DNA of 64,000 nucleotides from Nemertoderma westbladi (Eukaryota > Xenacoelomorpha > Nemertodermatida > Nemertodermatidae), in NCBI GenBank assembly GCA_032718475.1, contig JAUCBJ010006932.1, forward strand, positions 1 to 64,000, read 5' to 3'. Each line of letters opens with the position of its first letter. The stretch's first letter is position 1. Below the pieces are notes generated by a model. That model did not search any database, had not been told where the DNA came from, and saw only the letters and a list, made by a program, of their open reading frames with translations. Below are positions 17,796-27,556 of this stretch, piece after piece. The translations under genes were made by a program, and so were the position numbers.

Positions 17796-19002
17796 AGGGA
17801 AACGGCGTTGCTGTGTCGATACATGCTCGTCTGCTAGATTCTAGCTGTCTAACGATTTTAACTGACATATGCTCATAGGGGATGTCCCTAAGTTGACACT
17901 CTGATGCCCTATGACCTTTAATGTTACAATACGTGCACTGCGCCACGAAATGCCAGCAAGGGTAGAAAGTGTGCAAACGTTGATCCCCACACCAGTTGCA
18001 CACTAAGTTTGTTAGAGATATATGTTTCGCTCCGCATTTCTTTGCGGGGTGGCCAGTTGCGCCGCATCTGCCGCAAATAGTGTTGGCAGGATACCAAACT
18101 CGCTCATAGATGAGATCTCCGATGGGGCGAGCGCTACCGTCCACGTGATAATTCTCATAATCCGGGTCAGTCGGTATGTTCGTCTCCGTAGGTTGTACAC
18201 AAACCATGGCATCGCTTTTCTCTAACTCACGTATCTCAGTTTGCGTCTTCCTCAGAAGGTTCTCCTCTATATCTATGAGTTGCCGCAACGGTTTGTCTAT
18301 TATCGCAAACTCAGTCGGATCCACATCGTCATGATGGGCAGTAGGCTCCCGAGCCTTCCAGGATCCTTCCGGGCCTTCGAATTCAACATGGCGTTCCCCG
18401 TCGTAGGGTACTAACGTCAACATCGACGGTTTGTTGACTAGGTTCCCGCGTGAGTGAGATAAAACGTCCCTGAAAACGCTAAGTCCAACTCGCGTGAAAA
18501 CTTCGCAGTGCGCATCGGTGTTATAAAAGGGTTGGAGAAATCGGCGGAATACATCAGTATGCATCCTTCCTCTGTCGTAAAAGGTATGTCCTTCACCGAG
18601 ACATAACGGATGTTGCTTTAAAGTTCTAGACACTACATCGGCAATGAAGCAAACGTTTACCGAAGATTCTATCGCCAAATAGTATTGCAAGATTATTCGT
18701 GGAGGTGAGGTAATCGCCCAGTACACACAAACTTGCCACTTCAACTGTGACTCAAACTCGTTTACGCCGGGGGTATCTCCCTCACCGTATACATCCGTGT
18801 ATTTGCTCCTCTTACTCTCTTTATAATCCCAACTAAACATTAGGTATGAGATATAACCCGTTCCAGTTTCTAGCGTGTTATACTCCCTGAAATATCCTTG
18901 TTCAATAGCCCAAAGCAACAATGGTCTAGTATACACGTATGACGTAGGCAATCGATCCTCCTCCTCGGGCATTCCTGCAAAATCGCTAATTAATGAGGTC
19001 AT
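17710..19002 (-). CDS. ORF C: zinc-knuckle protein, homologue of BEL ORF2
   Basis: 430 aa from the ATG at 19002. The start is supported because MTSLISD aligns with MTELIED, the start of BEL ORF2. Shared blocks are FRRFLQPFYNTDAH with FRRFLTPFRNVDSQ, and LSVFRDV with FAVFQDV. At the C-terminus are three Cys/His knuckles: CGRCGATGHPAKKC (about 308-321), CNWCGDQRLHTFYPC with five residues before His (about 333), and CTYCNIKGHRASEC (about 352-366). The central part (about 240-290) is charged and may form a helix. There is no signal peptide or membrane helix. It starts 49 nt after ORF B, in another frame, and overlaps ORF D. It is probably a nucleic-acid-binding protein. Its family is unknown to me, but two diverged members in one window show it is a real protein. 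Confidence 0.75.
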   Translation of the reverse strand: MTSLISDFAGMPEEEDRLPTSYVYTRPLLLWAIEQGYFREYNTLETGTGYISYLMFSWDYKESKRSKYTDVYGEGDTPGVNEFESQLKWQVCVYWAITSPPRIILQYYLAIESSVNVCFIADVVSRTLKQHPLCLGEGHTFYDRGRMHTDVFRRFLQPFYNTDAHCEVFTRVGLSVFRDVLSHSRGNLVNKPSMLTLVPYDGERHVEFEGPEGSWKAREPTAHHDDVDPTEFAIIDKPLRQLIDIEENLLRKTQTEIRELEKSDAMVCVQPTETNIPTDPDYENYHVDGSARPIGDLIYERVWYPANTICGRCGATGHPAKKCGAKHISLTNLVCNWCGDQRLHTFYPCWHFVAQCTYCNIKGHRASECQLRDIPYEHMSVKIVRQLESSRRACIDTATPFPYESALGILGRKPSHIVKRRIHVSYASVR

Positions 19003-19051
19003 CCCGTACACCGGATCCGATCTTGACGATAATTTTATCAAGTACAACGTC

Positions 19052-19639
19052 TCATACGGCCTTTGGCAACATCCTAGCTTCTATGCTACAAGCCAGGTCC
19101 ATGGATTTAACTATCTGTTTTATCATTGCGTGTCTTTGCGTCGTTCCTTCTGGCATAGTCATCTTTCTATCGCTCCTTTGTTGGCTGAAGACATGTAATA
19201 CGCCATCTGGTGCTCTAATCTGTATAGTCTTCGAAGTGAGGCTTTGCTGATGGCTTCCTCCTTCATTATCGTAAAACATATAACCATTCTCCTTCAGAGA
19301 TCGGCTAGTCACGTCCCAATCATCGAGTAAATCGTTGGTAGGGTTCCAAATTCTCCCTATGGACTTTTCATCGTCGAAACTAATCGGTTTTCTGGTCCAA
19401 TTGGTCGCAATATCAGCGTCAGTTTCAAACGTGCCGACTCCGATCCATAATCGAATCATTTTCGTCAGATATCCTCGCAAGATACAAGGTGCGATATCCG
19501 TCCCCGCGCGATCCACTTCCTTAAAGTCCGTAATATGGGGAGGCACGTTGCGTACGATTTTCTGAACTATCGTTCTACGCAACTCGGCCGACTCTAACAC
19601 ATCACCAAAGGTAACCGATAGGAGGAAATCCAGGTTCAA
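19052..19639 (-). CDS. ORF B: unknown protein, same frame as ORF A
   Basis: 195 codons from the first ATG (MNLDFLLSV). The frame is open a further 16 codons upstream to the TGA that ends ORF A, and it is the same frame as ORF A, so ORF A and ORF B may be two halves of one protein of about 544 residues. The composition looks like a folded soluble protein with several W, F and charged residues. There is no recognisable motif, signal peptide or transmembrane segment. At its 3' end it overlaps the open part of the ORF C frame by about 30 nt. No similarity to the BEL proteins was noticed. Confidence 0.55.
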   Translation of the reverse strand: MNLDFLLSVTFGDVLESAELRRTIVQKIVRNVPPHITDFKEVDRAGTDIAPCILRGYLTKMIRLWIGVGTFETDADIATNWTRKPISFDDEKSIGRIWNPTNDLLDDWDVTSRSLKENGYMFYDNEGGSHQQSLTSKTIQIRAPDGVLHVFSQQRSDRKMTMPEGTTQRHAMIKQIVKSMDLACSIEARMLPKAV

Positions 19640-19687
19640 AATGATCTCCGGGTGTTCAACTATAGTAATCTCATAAGTTGTCTCCTC

Positions 19688-20686
19688 TCAGGTCGGTATG
19701 CTAATAGGAAAGCTGGTTGGTCTCGCGACTGATACTATCGCTTTAGTAGGATGAGGCTGAGGTTCTCGCGTCACCTCGACATGAGGTATCTGTAGTCTCT
19801 GCGAAAAACACTGAGCAAATGTGATACTATCAAAGAGCTTGGGTGTCATCTCCTTAGGTTCGGTTTGATTGTGGGATATCCAGTAAAATGGTAGGCTCGT
19901 GAGCCTTCCACCGAACTCCTCGATCTCGCCTTTCTCATATGCCTTGTATGCCCTGTAAAGGCTCAAAGCTTCCCGTTTCTCTTGTGTCGACTTATTAGAC
20001 TCGTCCACTACCATGCTGTAGATTTCTGGTTTGACTAATTTGGGTTCGTAAATAACAATCTCGCCCGCGTTCGGTCCACTCATCTTAAACGAATGGTACG
20101 TCAAAGGGTATCCGCCTTCTTGGTAATGCAGACTTTGGTGGTATGAACATTGTGCTAATATCGGCTCGGGGTTCTCAGAGTTTAAGCGCATAGGAATCGC
20201 GTTGTCTTGCTTGCGCATACATGCTCCACATTTGTAAAATAGTTTATAAATGGAGAACGCATCCTTTGTCTCTGGATCCGCTCCTCGAGCGTGTCTATAA
20301 AGATGCATTCCGTCAAATTCATCCCTGGCTGCAGGCAAGGGTTCGCTCGCCATTAAATATTGCAGCATATGATATAATCGGCGTATCTCCGTGTCTGGAT
20401 CCTCGCAAATGTCACTGTCATCGCATAACGCATCGTAGGGATACAACGCATTGAACTCCCCGCATATGTCCTCTGCTCTTTTGTTATAAGCGTCCAATCG
20501 CTGTTTCGTAACATTCTGGTCCGCCTTGGATTTAGCAAGCTTGGCTGTACTCCTAGCCATACTCTCCACTCCAAACACGTTAAAGTTTTTGGCTCCATAA
20601 CGATTAAACGGTGCCTGGTGCTCTTTTTCCTGCGTAAACCCCTGATGTAACTCCTTATATATCTCAGCCATTATATACGCGTACAT
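19688..20686 (-). CDS. ORF A: unknown protein, first gene of the cassette
   Basis: 332 aa with an ATG start (MYAYIMAEIYKEL; a second ATG at residue 6). The N-terminal half is helical and charged, with KLAKSKADQNVTKQRLDAY. A Cys/His group, YKCGACMRKQDN followed by QCSYHQSLHY, lies near residues 170-205. Residues 260-266 are GRLTSLP, encoded by a copy of the 20-bp near-palindrome that is in frame here. The ORF ends in TGA at 19688, after which the same frame continues into ORF B. No known domain was recognised. Being followed on the same strand by ORF B, ORF C and ORF D suggests one transcription unit of mobile-element or viral origin. Confidence 0.55.
   Translation of the reverse strand: MYAYIMAEIYKELHQGFTQEKEHQAPFNRYGAKNFNVFGVESMARSTAKLAKSKADQNVTKQRLDAYNKRAEDICGEFNALYPYDALCDDSDICEDPDTEIRRLYHMLQYLMASEPLPAARDEFDGMHLYRHARGADPETKDAFSIYKLFYKCGACMRKQDNAIPMRLNSENPEPILAQCSYHQSLHYQEGGYPLTYHSFKMSGPNAGEIVIYEPKLVKPEIYSMVVDESNKSTQEKREALSLYRAYKAYEKGEIEEFGGRLTSLPFYWISHNQTEPKEMTPKLFDSITFAQCFSQRLQIPHVEVTREPQPHPTKAIVSVARPTSFPISIPT
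19890..19909. repeat. 20-bp near-palindrome, copy inside ORF A (GRLTSLP)
   Basis: ggtaggctcgtgagccttcc, a more perfect palindrome than the other copies. It is read in frame as GRLTSLP inside ORF A and adds seven residues without breaking the frame. Confidence 0.75.
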
Positions 20687-21022
20687 ATCGTTACGTTTCT
20701 ACTAGATGAAGCACAAAATAGAGGTTAGATGTGAGGAGACTTAGAGTTTGTCGGCTTTTAGCTCAACTTTGCTCTAAAACCCCTACCCATTTGCCTAATG
20801 ACTTCGGGTTTGCGTGATTTTGCACTGGCTCCTAATCCAAAAAATGTGCCGATAAAAAAACGAATTCCGGGTAAACTAGCTGCGAGTCTAAAATACTCAC
20901 CTTTTAATTTCCCAAACTTCATCCCAAAGAAAATAGTGCAGTCGAGAATTAATTTGGTCTAAGATAATAGTAGACACGACTACGTAGAACAAGGCCGATT
21001 TTCTTTTCCAAAAAAATTTATT
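20687..21022. other. Upstream region of ORF A
   Basis: About 340 bp without an ORF. It would hold the promoter or leader of the minus-strand cassette, but no motif could be assigned. Confidence 0.4.
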
Positions 21023-21042
21023 GGTAGGCTCGCAAGCCTTCC
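21023..21042. repeat. 20-bp near-palindrome, copy upstream of ORF A
   Basis: ggtaggctcgcaagccttcc, identical to copy 1 at 1576-1595. The flank after it (CTCTTGTCCTCC) also resembles the flank of copy 1 (TCTTGCTCCTCC), so the repeat may extend beyond the palindrome. Confidence 0.75.
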
Positions 21043-21156
21043 ATCCGCTCTTGTCCTCCCCAATTTTAATTTTTATCTAGCTGTATTCTAGAATTTGCAT
21101 TCACTGGAGAATCATTTTTCTTAAATTTAAATCCAACCAAATGGATTTGTCTAATA

Positions 21157-23340
21157 ATTTTGATAATTCTTCAATTATCCTTCTAAGTGCCAAAATGGGC
21201 TCCATGGTCCCACGACCTTTACGGAACCCATTCTGATTTCCACGGAGCAGTCTCTCAATGGGAACCCTGATACGATTTAATAGAATCCTATTGTATAGCT
21301 TTGCAGCAATCAAGATCAATGAGATTCCCCGAAAAGAACCAAAGAGTGTTAGGTTGCCCTTCTTGGGAACTTGCACCAACTTATTTGTTTTCATTTCTTG
21401 TGGGACTCTTGTTGTTCGGTACATGTCTACTATGATGGGATAGATGAGCTTTAAACACTCAGGTATTTTAAAGACCTCAGGGGGAACACCATCTACTCCA
21501 CTGGCACAATTGGTCTTAATGCTCTTTGCAGCAACCTTCACTTCTGCAAAGGAGATATCGCCAATGGGAATATCTGGGAGTACAGACTCAGACACTTTCA
21601 CTTCTATAAAGTTATCAGGCAATACCCTGTCATTATTGAGGAGCTTTTCAAAGTGGGCTTTCCAACCATTGAGTCGATCGGCTGGTGTTTCAGCCTTAAC
21701 CTTGGTGGTTGGTTGGCTTTTCCGCCCAGTAAGCAAATTGATCGATTTCCATGCCTGGGATGATTGCCTGCTGTCATCAGCATCATTGATGGCATCAACC
21801 TGTTAGTTTATTAGCTCCTGTAGATTAACAGAGTACTGCCTGTTCAGGGACCTAGATGCAGCCTTAACTGCATTCTTGGCCGCTGTAGTCTGTTTGAGTC
21901 GGGACTCTTTCTGCGCCTTATGAAGGTCATTTCGGCACTTCTGAATTTTGTTGTCAGTCCAGGGGGGCCCTTTTCCTGTTTCGAGTGCATACAGGAACTG
22001 TTTGTGCAGATGCTAACTTAACTGCTTCTGTAAAGGCAGTATAGCCCTCACAGTGATCTGCTGCCTCAGAGGCAAGAACCTCATAACTGTTGCTCAGCTG
22101 TAGTGTGAAGCTGGATCTCACAATTGGCTGTTGCAACAAAGAGGACCAGTCATGCCGCGGCAAGGCAGATTTCGTTGTTCTGCTAGCACGCAGACTAAGT
22201 CTCACCTTGGCCACAATAAGGCGGTGATCACTAGAGAAGGGTCGAAGTGTAAATGCATTACAGTCTTGTATAGAGCTCCTGTATTTCCTACGAAACATAA
22301 TATGGTCTATCTGGGACTTGTGACCACTGGGTCCACTATGAGTCCATAGCTTTCCAGTTCGCTTCTTGAACTGGGTTCCAGCCGAAAACAATCCATTTCC
22401 AGAGATAAAATCCTGAAAATGGACAGAATTTCGGTTAACACTATTGCTATAGACCTAGGGCGATGTAGGTGATTGATGTAGACTTGCATTAAGGTCTCTC
22501 AGGAATTTTAAGAATGCATGCTGATCCACTCCATCAGTAGCTGCTTGTAGATTGTGGTAGAAATTTTCCACGTCATCTACAGGGGCAACACTAGTTGTAG
22601 AGTAGCACACAATCAGAACCACCTTAGGAAACTTCTTAGCCAGTCTTCCAGAACATGAGAAGTGGCAACGGATGATGCGGTTAGAGATTTGGTCTATTTT
22701 GTCCAATGCTGCATGTGCAGTTGGATTCATCATTAGACCAATTCCACCATTTTTGCCACTATCATCTGCTAACGCGAGGGCGAGTCGCCAACCGCCCCCC
22801 ATGTCCTTAATCAGAACCTCATCAGTCTGTCCAGTCTGCCGATTGTGTCCGGTAATTCCACTGGTCTCTAGTGGCCGGACCTCCGCATTACTAATGCAAT
22901 CCATAGTGGGGGTTGGGGGGTGCTTTTGTGCCGAGTCAGCTCTCGGGGCAAATACCACACCCTGGTTTGCCATTCCACAGGGTGGGTGTCGCATTGAAGT
23001 CAGATATGAGGCCCGTCACCCATATCTACTCTGGCGCATATGACCCACCATTGGCTGCTGCTGCTCATCTGCTGGGTCATGCCCTGTACTCTTGCTGTCA
23101 GGTGCAGGTCGCAGTGAAGTGCTCTCAGAGTGGACATGAGAACACTCTACTCCTGATCAGCCATTGGTAGATCACCATCTGCCTGGTCAGGCCATATACC
23201 CCTGCAGCCAAGTATATGGGTCCTTAATCCAGGACCAAGGGCGTCCTTATCCCAGAACGAAGGGGGTCCTAGTTACAGGACCAGATTTGCCCTAGTAAGA
23301 GGGTCTATGCAGCTACAGGTGGCACCCCCTTTATGCTGCA
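21157..23340 (-). pseudogene. Decayed copy of non-LTR family 1 (endonuclease/RT), lacking its 3' half
   Basis: Strongly similar to the intact element at 52803-56224, but broken. Open pieces are 22455-22994 (endonuclease start), 21954-22391 (endonuclease end, with SDHRLIVAKVRL) and 21101-21736 (linker to RT start, with NGFRKGRGTMEPILALRRIIE). Similarity stops near 21157, so the RT core and C-terminus are missing. Near 22845 about 345 bp present in the intact copy are deleted, at a short GC microhomology. To the right, similarity to the intact copy's 5' end runs to about 23050. The sequence to about 23340 continues in similar style and may be additional 5' UTR. Confidence 0.85.
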
Positions 23341-24020
23341 TGGAGGTGGCAAGTTTTCTTGATCAATGACCTAGAATACCTGACGCATCTACAATCGTAG
23401 AATACGTCGTGATTTTCAGCCTTCTCTTTTTCATCACTTACAACTTTGTTTAGTCGAGCGTGTTCATGACGTTCGGATGGGTGGGTATCAGGTTTGATGT
23501 AATCTTTTTCACAGGTGCCTTATCTTTTAACTAAATCGAATTTAGTAAAATTATGTCTCGAATCTTCTGGTTGCAACACTTCAAAATTATTGGATGCGGT
23601 CGTCTTACGTCATCCCTCGAACTTTGTTCTCAGTGATCCTTCCAATAATCCTTTAAATAAATTCGAAATCTGAGGGGCCTAAGGAAGTATCAAATTGACT
23701 TAATATTTTTGTCAATTATTTTTTAATACTTCTGCTCGTCGTACTCCCCCAGATTATCTGGAATCTCTTTTACTCCTGGGACTACCACATTGCATCCACA
23801 CCATTCCGAATCAATCAATACTGTTACTCTGCATTGCATATTATTATATTCAGACTGTGCTATTATCAACTACTGTGATTATCAACACTGACAATTTAAC
23901 TCTTTGTTTTCAACGGCCTTCGGCCTAACGTATCCAGCAGTCAGCCAGCAGCTAACAAATGCGACGACGCATACAACCTACACCGGTCGGGAGCTGATAC
24001 TGCCAACTCCGTCAGTCCCG
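23341..24020. other. Spacer, nothing recognised
   Basis: About 680 bp of mixed AT-rich sequence with no ORF of note, between the decayed non-LTR copy and the 13-bp satellite. Confidence 0.4.
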
Positions 24021-24024
24021 TCAG

Positions 24025-26095
24025 AAAGATAGTAAAATAATACTGTAAGATATTACTGTAAGATATTACTGTAAGATAGTACTGTAAGATATTACTGCAA
24101 GATATTACTGTAAAATATTACTGGAAGATATTACTGTAAGATATTACTGTAAGATAGTACTGTAAGATATTACTGCAAGATATTACTGTAAAATATTACT
24201 GGAAGATATTACTATAAGATATTACTGTAAGATATTACTGTAAGTTATAACTGTAAGATAGTGCTGTAAGATATCACTGTAAAAAATTTCTACTGTAACA
24301 TATAGCTGTAATATATAACTGTAAGATAGTACTGTAATATATTACTGTAAGATATTACTGTAAAATATTACTGTAAGATATAACTGTAAGATAGAACTGT
24401 AAGATATAACTGTAAGATATAACTGTAAGATATTACTGTAAGATATTACTGTAAGATATTACTGTAAGATATTACTGTAAGATATTACTGCAAGATATCA
24501 CTGTAAGATATTACTGTAAGATATTACTGTAAGATATTACTGTAAGATATAACTATAATATATAACTGTAAGATAGTACTGTAAGATATGACTGTAAGAT
24601 AATACTGTAAAATTTTACTGTAAGATATAACTAAAGATAGAACTGTAAGATATTACTGTAAGATATTACTGTAAGATATTACTCTAAGATATTACTGCAA
24701 GATATTACTGCAACATATCACTGTAAGATATTACTGTAAGATATTACTGTAAGATATTACTGTAAGATATAACTGTAATATATAACTGTAAGATAGTACT
24801 GTAAGAAATTACTGTAAGATATTACTGTAAAATATTACTGGAAGATATTACTGTAAGATATTACTGTAAGATATTACTGTAAGTTATAACTGTAAGATAG
24901 TACTGTAAGATATTACTGTAAGATATTACTGTAACATATAGCTGTAATATATAACTGTAAGATAGTACTGTAAGATATTACTGCAAGATATTACTGCAAG
25001 ATATTACTGTAAGTTATAATAGTAAGATAGTGCTGTAAGATATTACTGTAATATATAACTGTAATATATAACTGTAAGATAGTACTGTAAGATATTACTG
25101 TAAGATATTACTGCAAGATATTACTGTAAGTTATAATAGTAAGATAGTGCTGTAAGATATTACTGTAAGATATTACTGTAACATATAGCTGTAATATATA
25201 ACTGTAAGATAGTACTGTAAGATATTACTGTAAGATATTACTGTAAAATATTACTGTAAGATATAACTGTAAGATAGAACTGTGATATATTACTGTAAGA
25301 TATTACTGTAAGATATTACTGTAGTAAGATAGTACTGTAAGATATTACTGCAAGATATCACTGTAAGATATTACTGTAAGATATTATTGTAAGATATTAC
25401 TGTAAGATATAACTGTAATATATAACTGTAATATATAACTGTAAGATAGTACTGTAAGATATTACTGTAAGATATTACTGTAAAATATTACTGTAAGATA
25501 TAACTGTAAGATAGAACTGTAAGATATTACTTTAAGATATTACTATAAGATATTACTGTAAGATAGTAGTGTAAAATAATACTGTAAGACATTACTATAA
25601 AATATTACTGTAAGATATTACTGTAAGATAGTACTGTAAGATATTACTATAAAATATTACTGTAAGATATTACTGTAAGATACTACTGTAAGATATTACT
25701 GTAAGATATTACTGTAAGATAGTACTGTAAGATATTACTATAAAATATTACTGTAATATATTACTGTAAGATATTACTGTAAGATATTATTGTAAGATAT
25801 TACTGTAAGATATAACTGTAATATATAACTGTAATATATAACTGTAAGATAGTACTGTAAGATATTACTGTAAGATATTACTGTAAAATATTACTGTAAG
25901 ATATAACTGTAAGATAGAACTGTAAGATATTACTTTAAGATATTACTATAAGATATTGCTGTAAGATCGTAACGTAAGATATTACTGTAAGATATTACTG
26001 TAAGATATTACTGTAAGATATTACTGTAAGATATTACTGTAAGATATTACTGTAAGATATTACTGTAAGATATTACTGTATGATATTACTGTAAA
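24025..26095. repeat. 13-bp satellite array (AGATATTACTGTA)n
   Basis: About 2.07 kb of the 13-bp unit AGATATTACTGTA, roughly 155-160 units. Common variants are AGATAGTACTGTA, AATATATAACTGTA, ACTGCAAGATATT and AAAATATTACTGT. Longer blocks of variants recur in the same order several times, which shows duplication of multi-unit segments. There are no ORFs and no unique spacers. Confidence 0.95.
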
Positions 26096-26984
26096 ACTCG
26101 AAACGTTTATAACTTATGAATATTATTTCATTGTTTTTAAGTACTTTAATATATTAATATTATAATGTTAAATAAAACATAGATTATAATTAAAAATTCA
26201 ACGCTTGAGACAATATTGGAAGAGTAAAATTATAACGTGATTAAAACACTGTTAAAAAAACTCTAATTGAAATAAATATAAGATTCCAATTTTGAAGGAA
26301 AACATTTTTGCCAAGCAAAGCCACTCTGTATCTCAAACAGTACTACATGTTTGTGAGTTAGTAGGTAATATAAATGATTGATGTTGCTTTCATACATTAT
26401 ACTACTCAACTCAGATCATACTGTTTGTGTAAGTAATGGTATGGAGTACATACAGTAGATGACTGCGTACTGCGTAGAGCACAGACGTCATATCTTCCTA
26501 CAACAGGATAGAGTTTAACTGGAAGTAACAGATTGAAGGATTCAGTTGCATTGTAGGCCTACAATAATGATTCGTTTTATAGTTTAATCTACGACTCATT
26601 GCCGCGTATCAACAGTATTTAGAACGCCACGTGTCTTTAGCGAGAGTTTTATATAACAGCTAGATGGAGCAGCCGCACTGCAGAACTACTGGGGAATTTA
26701 AGTTATTATTTGACATTTTATTAATTCGGTTAACCACATAACAAAAAAACACAATAAACCAACAACGTTTTGTTCCACACACAGGAAGAGCCTCACCAGA
26801 GCAAAGGCCAGCCAGAAAGACACATTATAAAAAACCAAAAAATACAGGTATAATACAACACTAACAGTAAAAAACAATTCAGGTAGGCCTAATTAAATCA
26901 TGGGGGTCGAGCCACAACGCGAGTGGAACCAGTAGTGTAGAGTGACTATTTAAATATGAACAATAATAATGTTAAGTTTAATGT
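26096..26984. other. AT-rich spacer, nothing recognised
   Basis: About 890 bp between two tandem arrays with no ORF or RNA gene. A small GC-richer island lies near 26600-26700. Confidence 0.4.
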
Positions 26985-27556
26985 CAAGTACCGTGTTATA
27001 TTAAACCTGTATTCTTTGGTTCATTAATGTGTATGATTTTCTTGCTTACTAAGTGTTGGAGTTTACTGTTAGTACCGTGTTGTATTAAACCTATTCTTTG
27101 GTTCATTAATGTGTATGATTTTCTTGCTTACTAACTGTTGGAGTTTACTGTTAGTACCGTGTTGTATTAAACCTAGTCTTTGGTTCATTAATGTGTATGA
27201 TTTTCATGCTTACTAAGTGTTGGAGTTTACTGTTAGTACCGTGTTGTATTAAACCTATTCTTTGGTTCATTAATGTGTATGATTTTCTTGCTTACTAAGT
27301 GTTGGAGTTTACTGTTAGTACCGTGTTGTATTAAACCTAGTCTTTGGTTCATTAATGTGTATGATTTTCATGCTTACTAAGTGTTGGAGTTTACTGTTAG
27401 TACCGTGTTGTATTAAACCTATTCTTTGGTTCATTAATGTGTATGATTTTCTTGCTTACTAAGTGTTGGAGTTTACTGTTAGTACCGTGTTGTATTAAAC
27501 CTGTATTCTTTGATTCATTTAGTATGTACTGCATGATTTTCTTGCTTACTAAGTAA
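26985..27556. repeat. 83-bp tandem array with two alternating unit types
   Basis: Six to seven units begin GTACCGTGTTGTATTAAACC and contain TTGGTTCATTAATGTGTATG and TACTAAGTGTTGGAGTTTAC. Units alternate between CCTATTCTTTGG/TTTTCTTGC and CCTAGTCTTTGG/TTTTCATGC, so the effective repeat is a dimer of about 166 bp. The last unit is diverged. Confidence 0.9.

Noticed and set aside
19002-19047. Longer ORF C starting at 19047
   Set aside because: That start is a TTG codon. The first ATG (19002) aligns with the ATG of BEL ORF2.
24025-26095. CRISPR-like short regular repeats
   Set aside because: Units are adjacent with no unique spacers, the genome is eukaryotic and there are no cas genes. It is a satellite.
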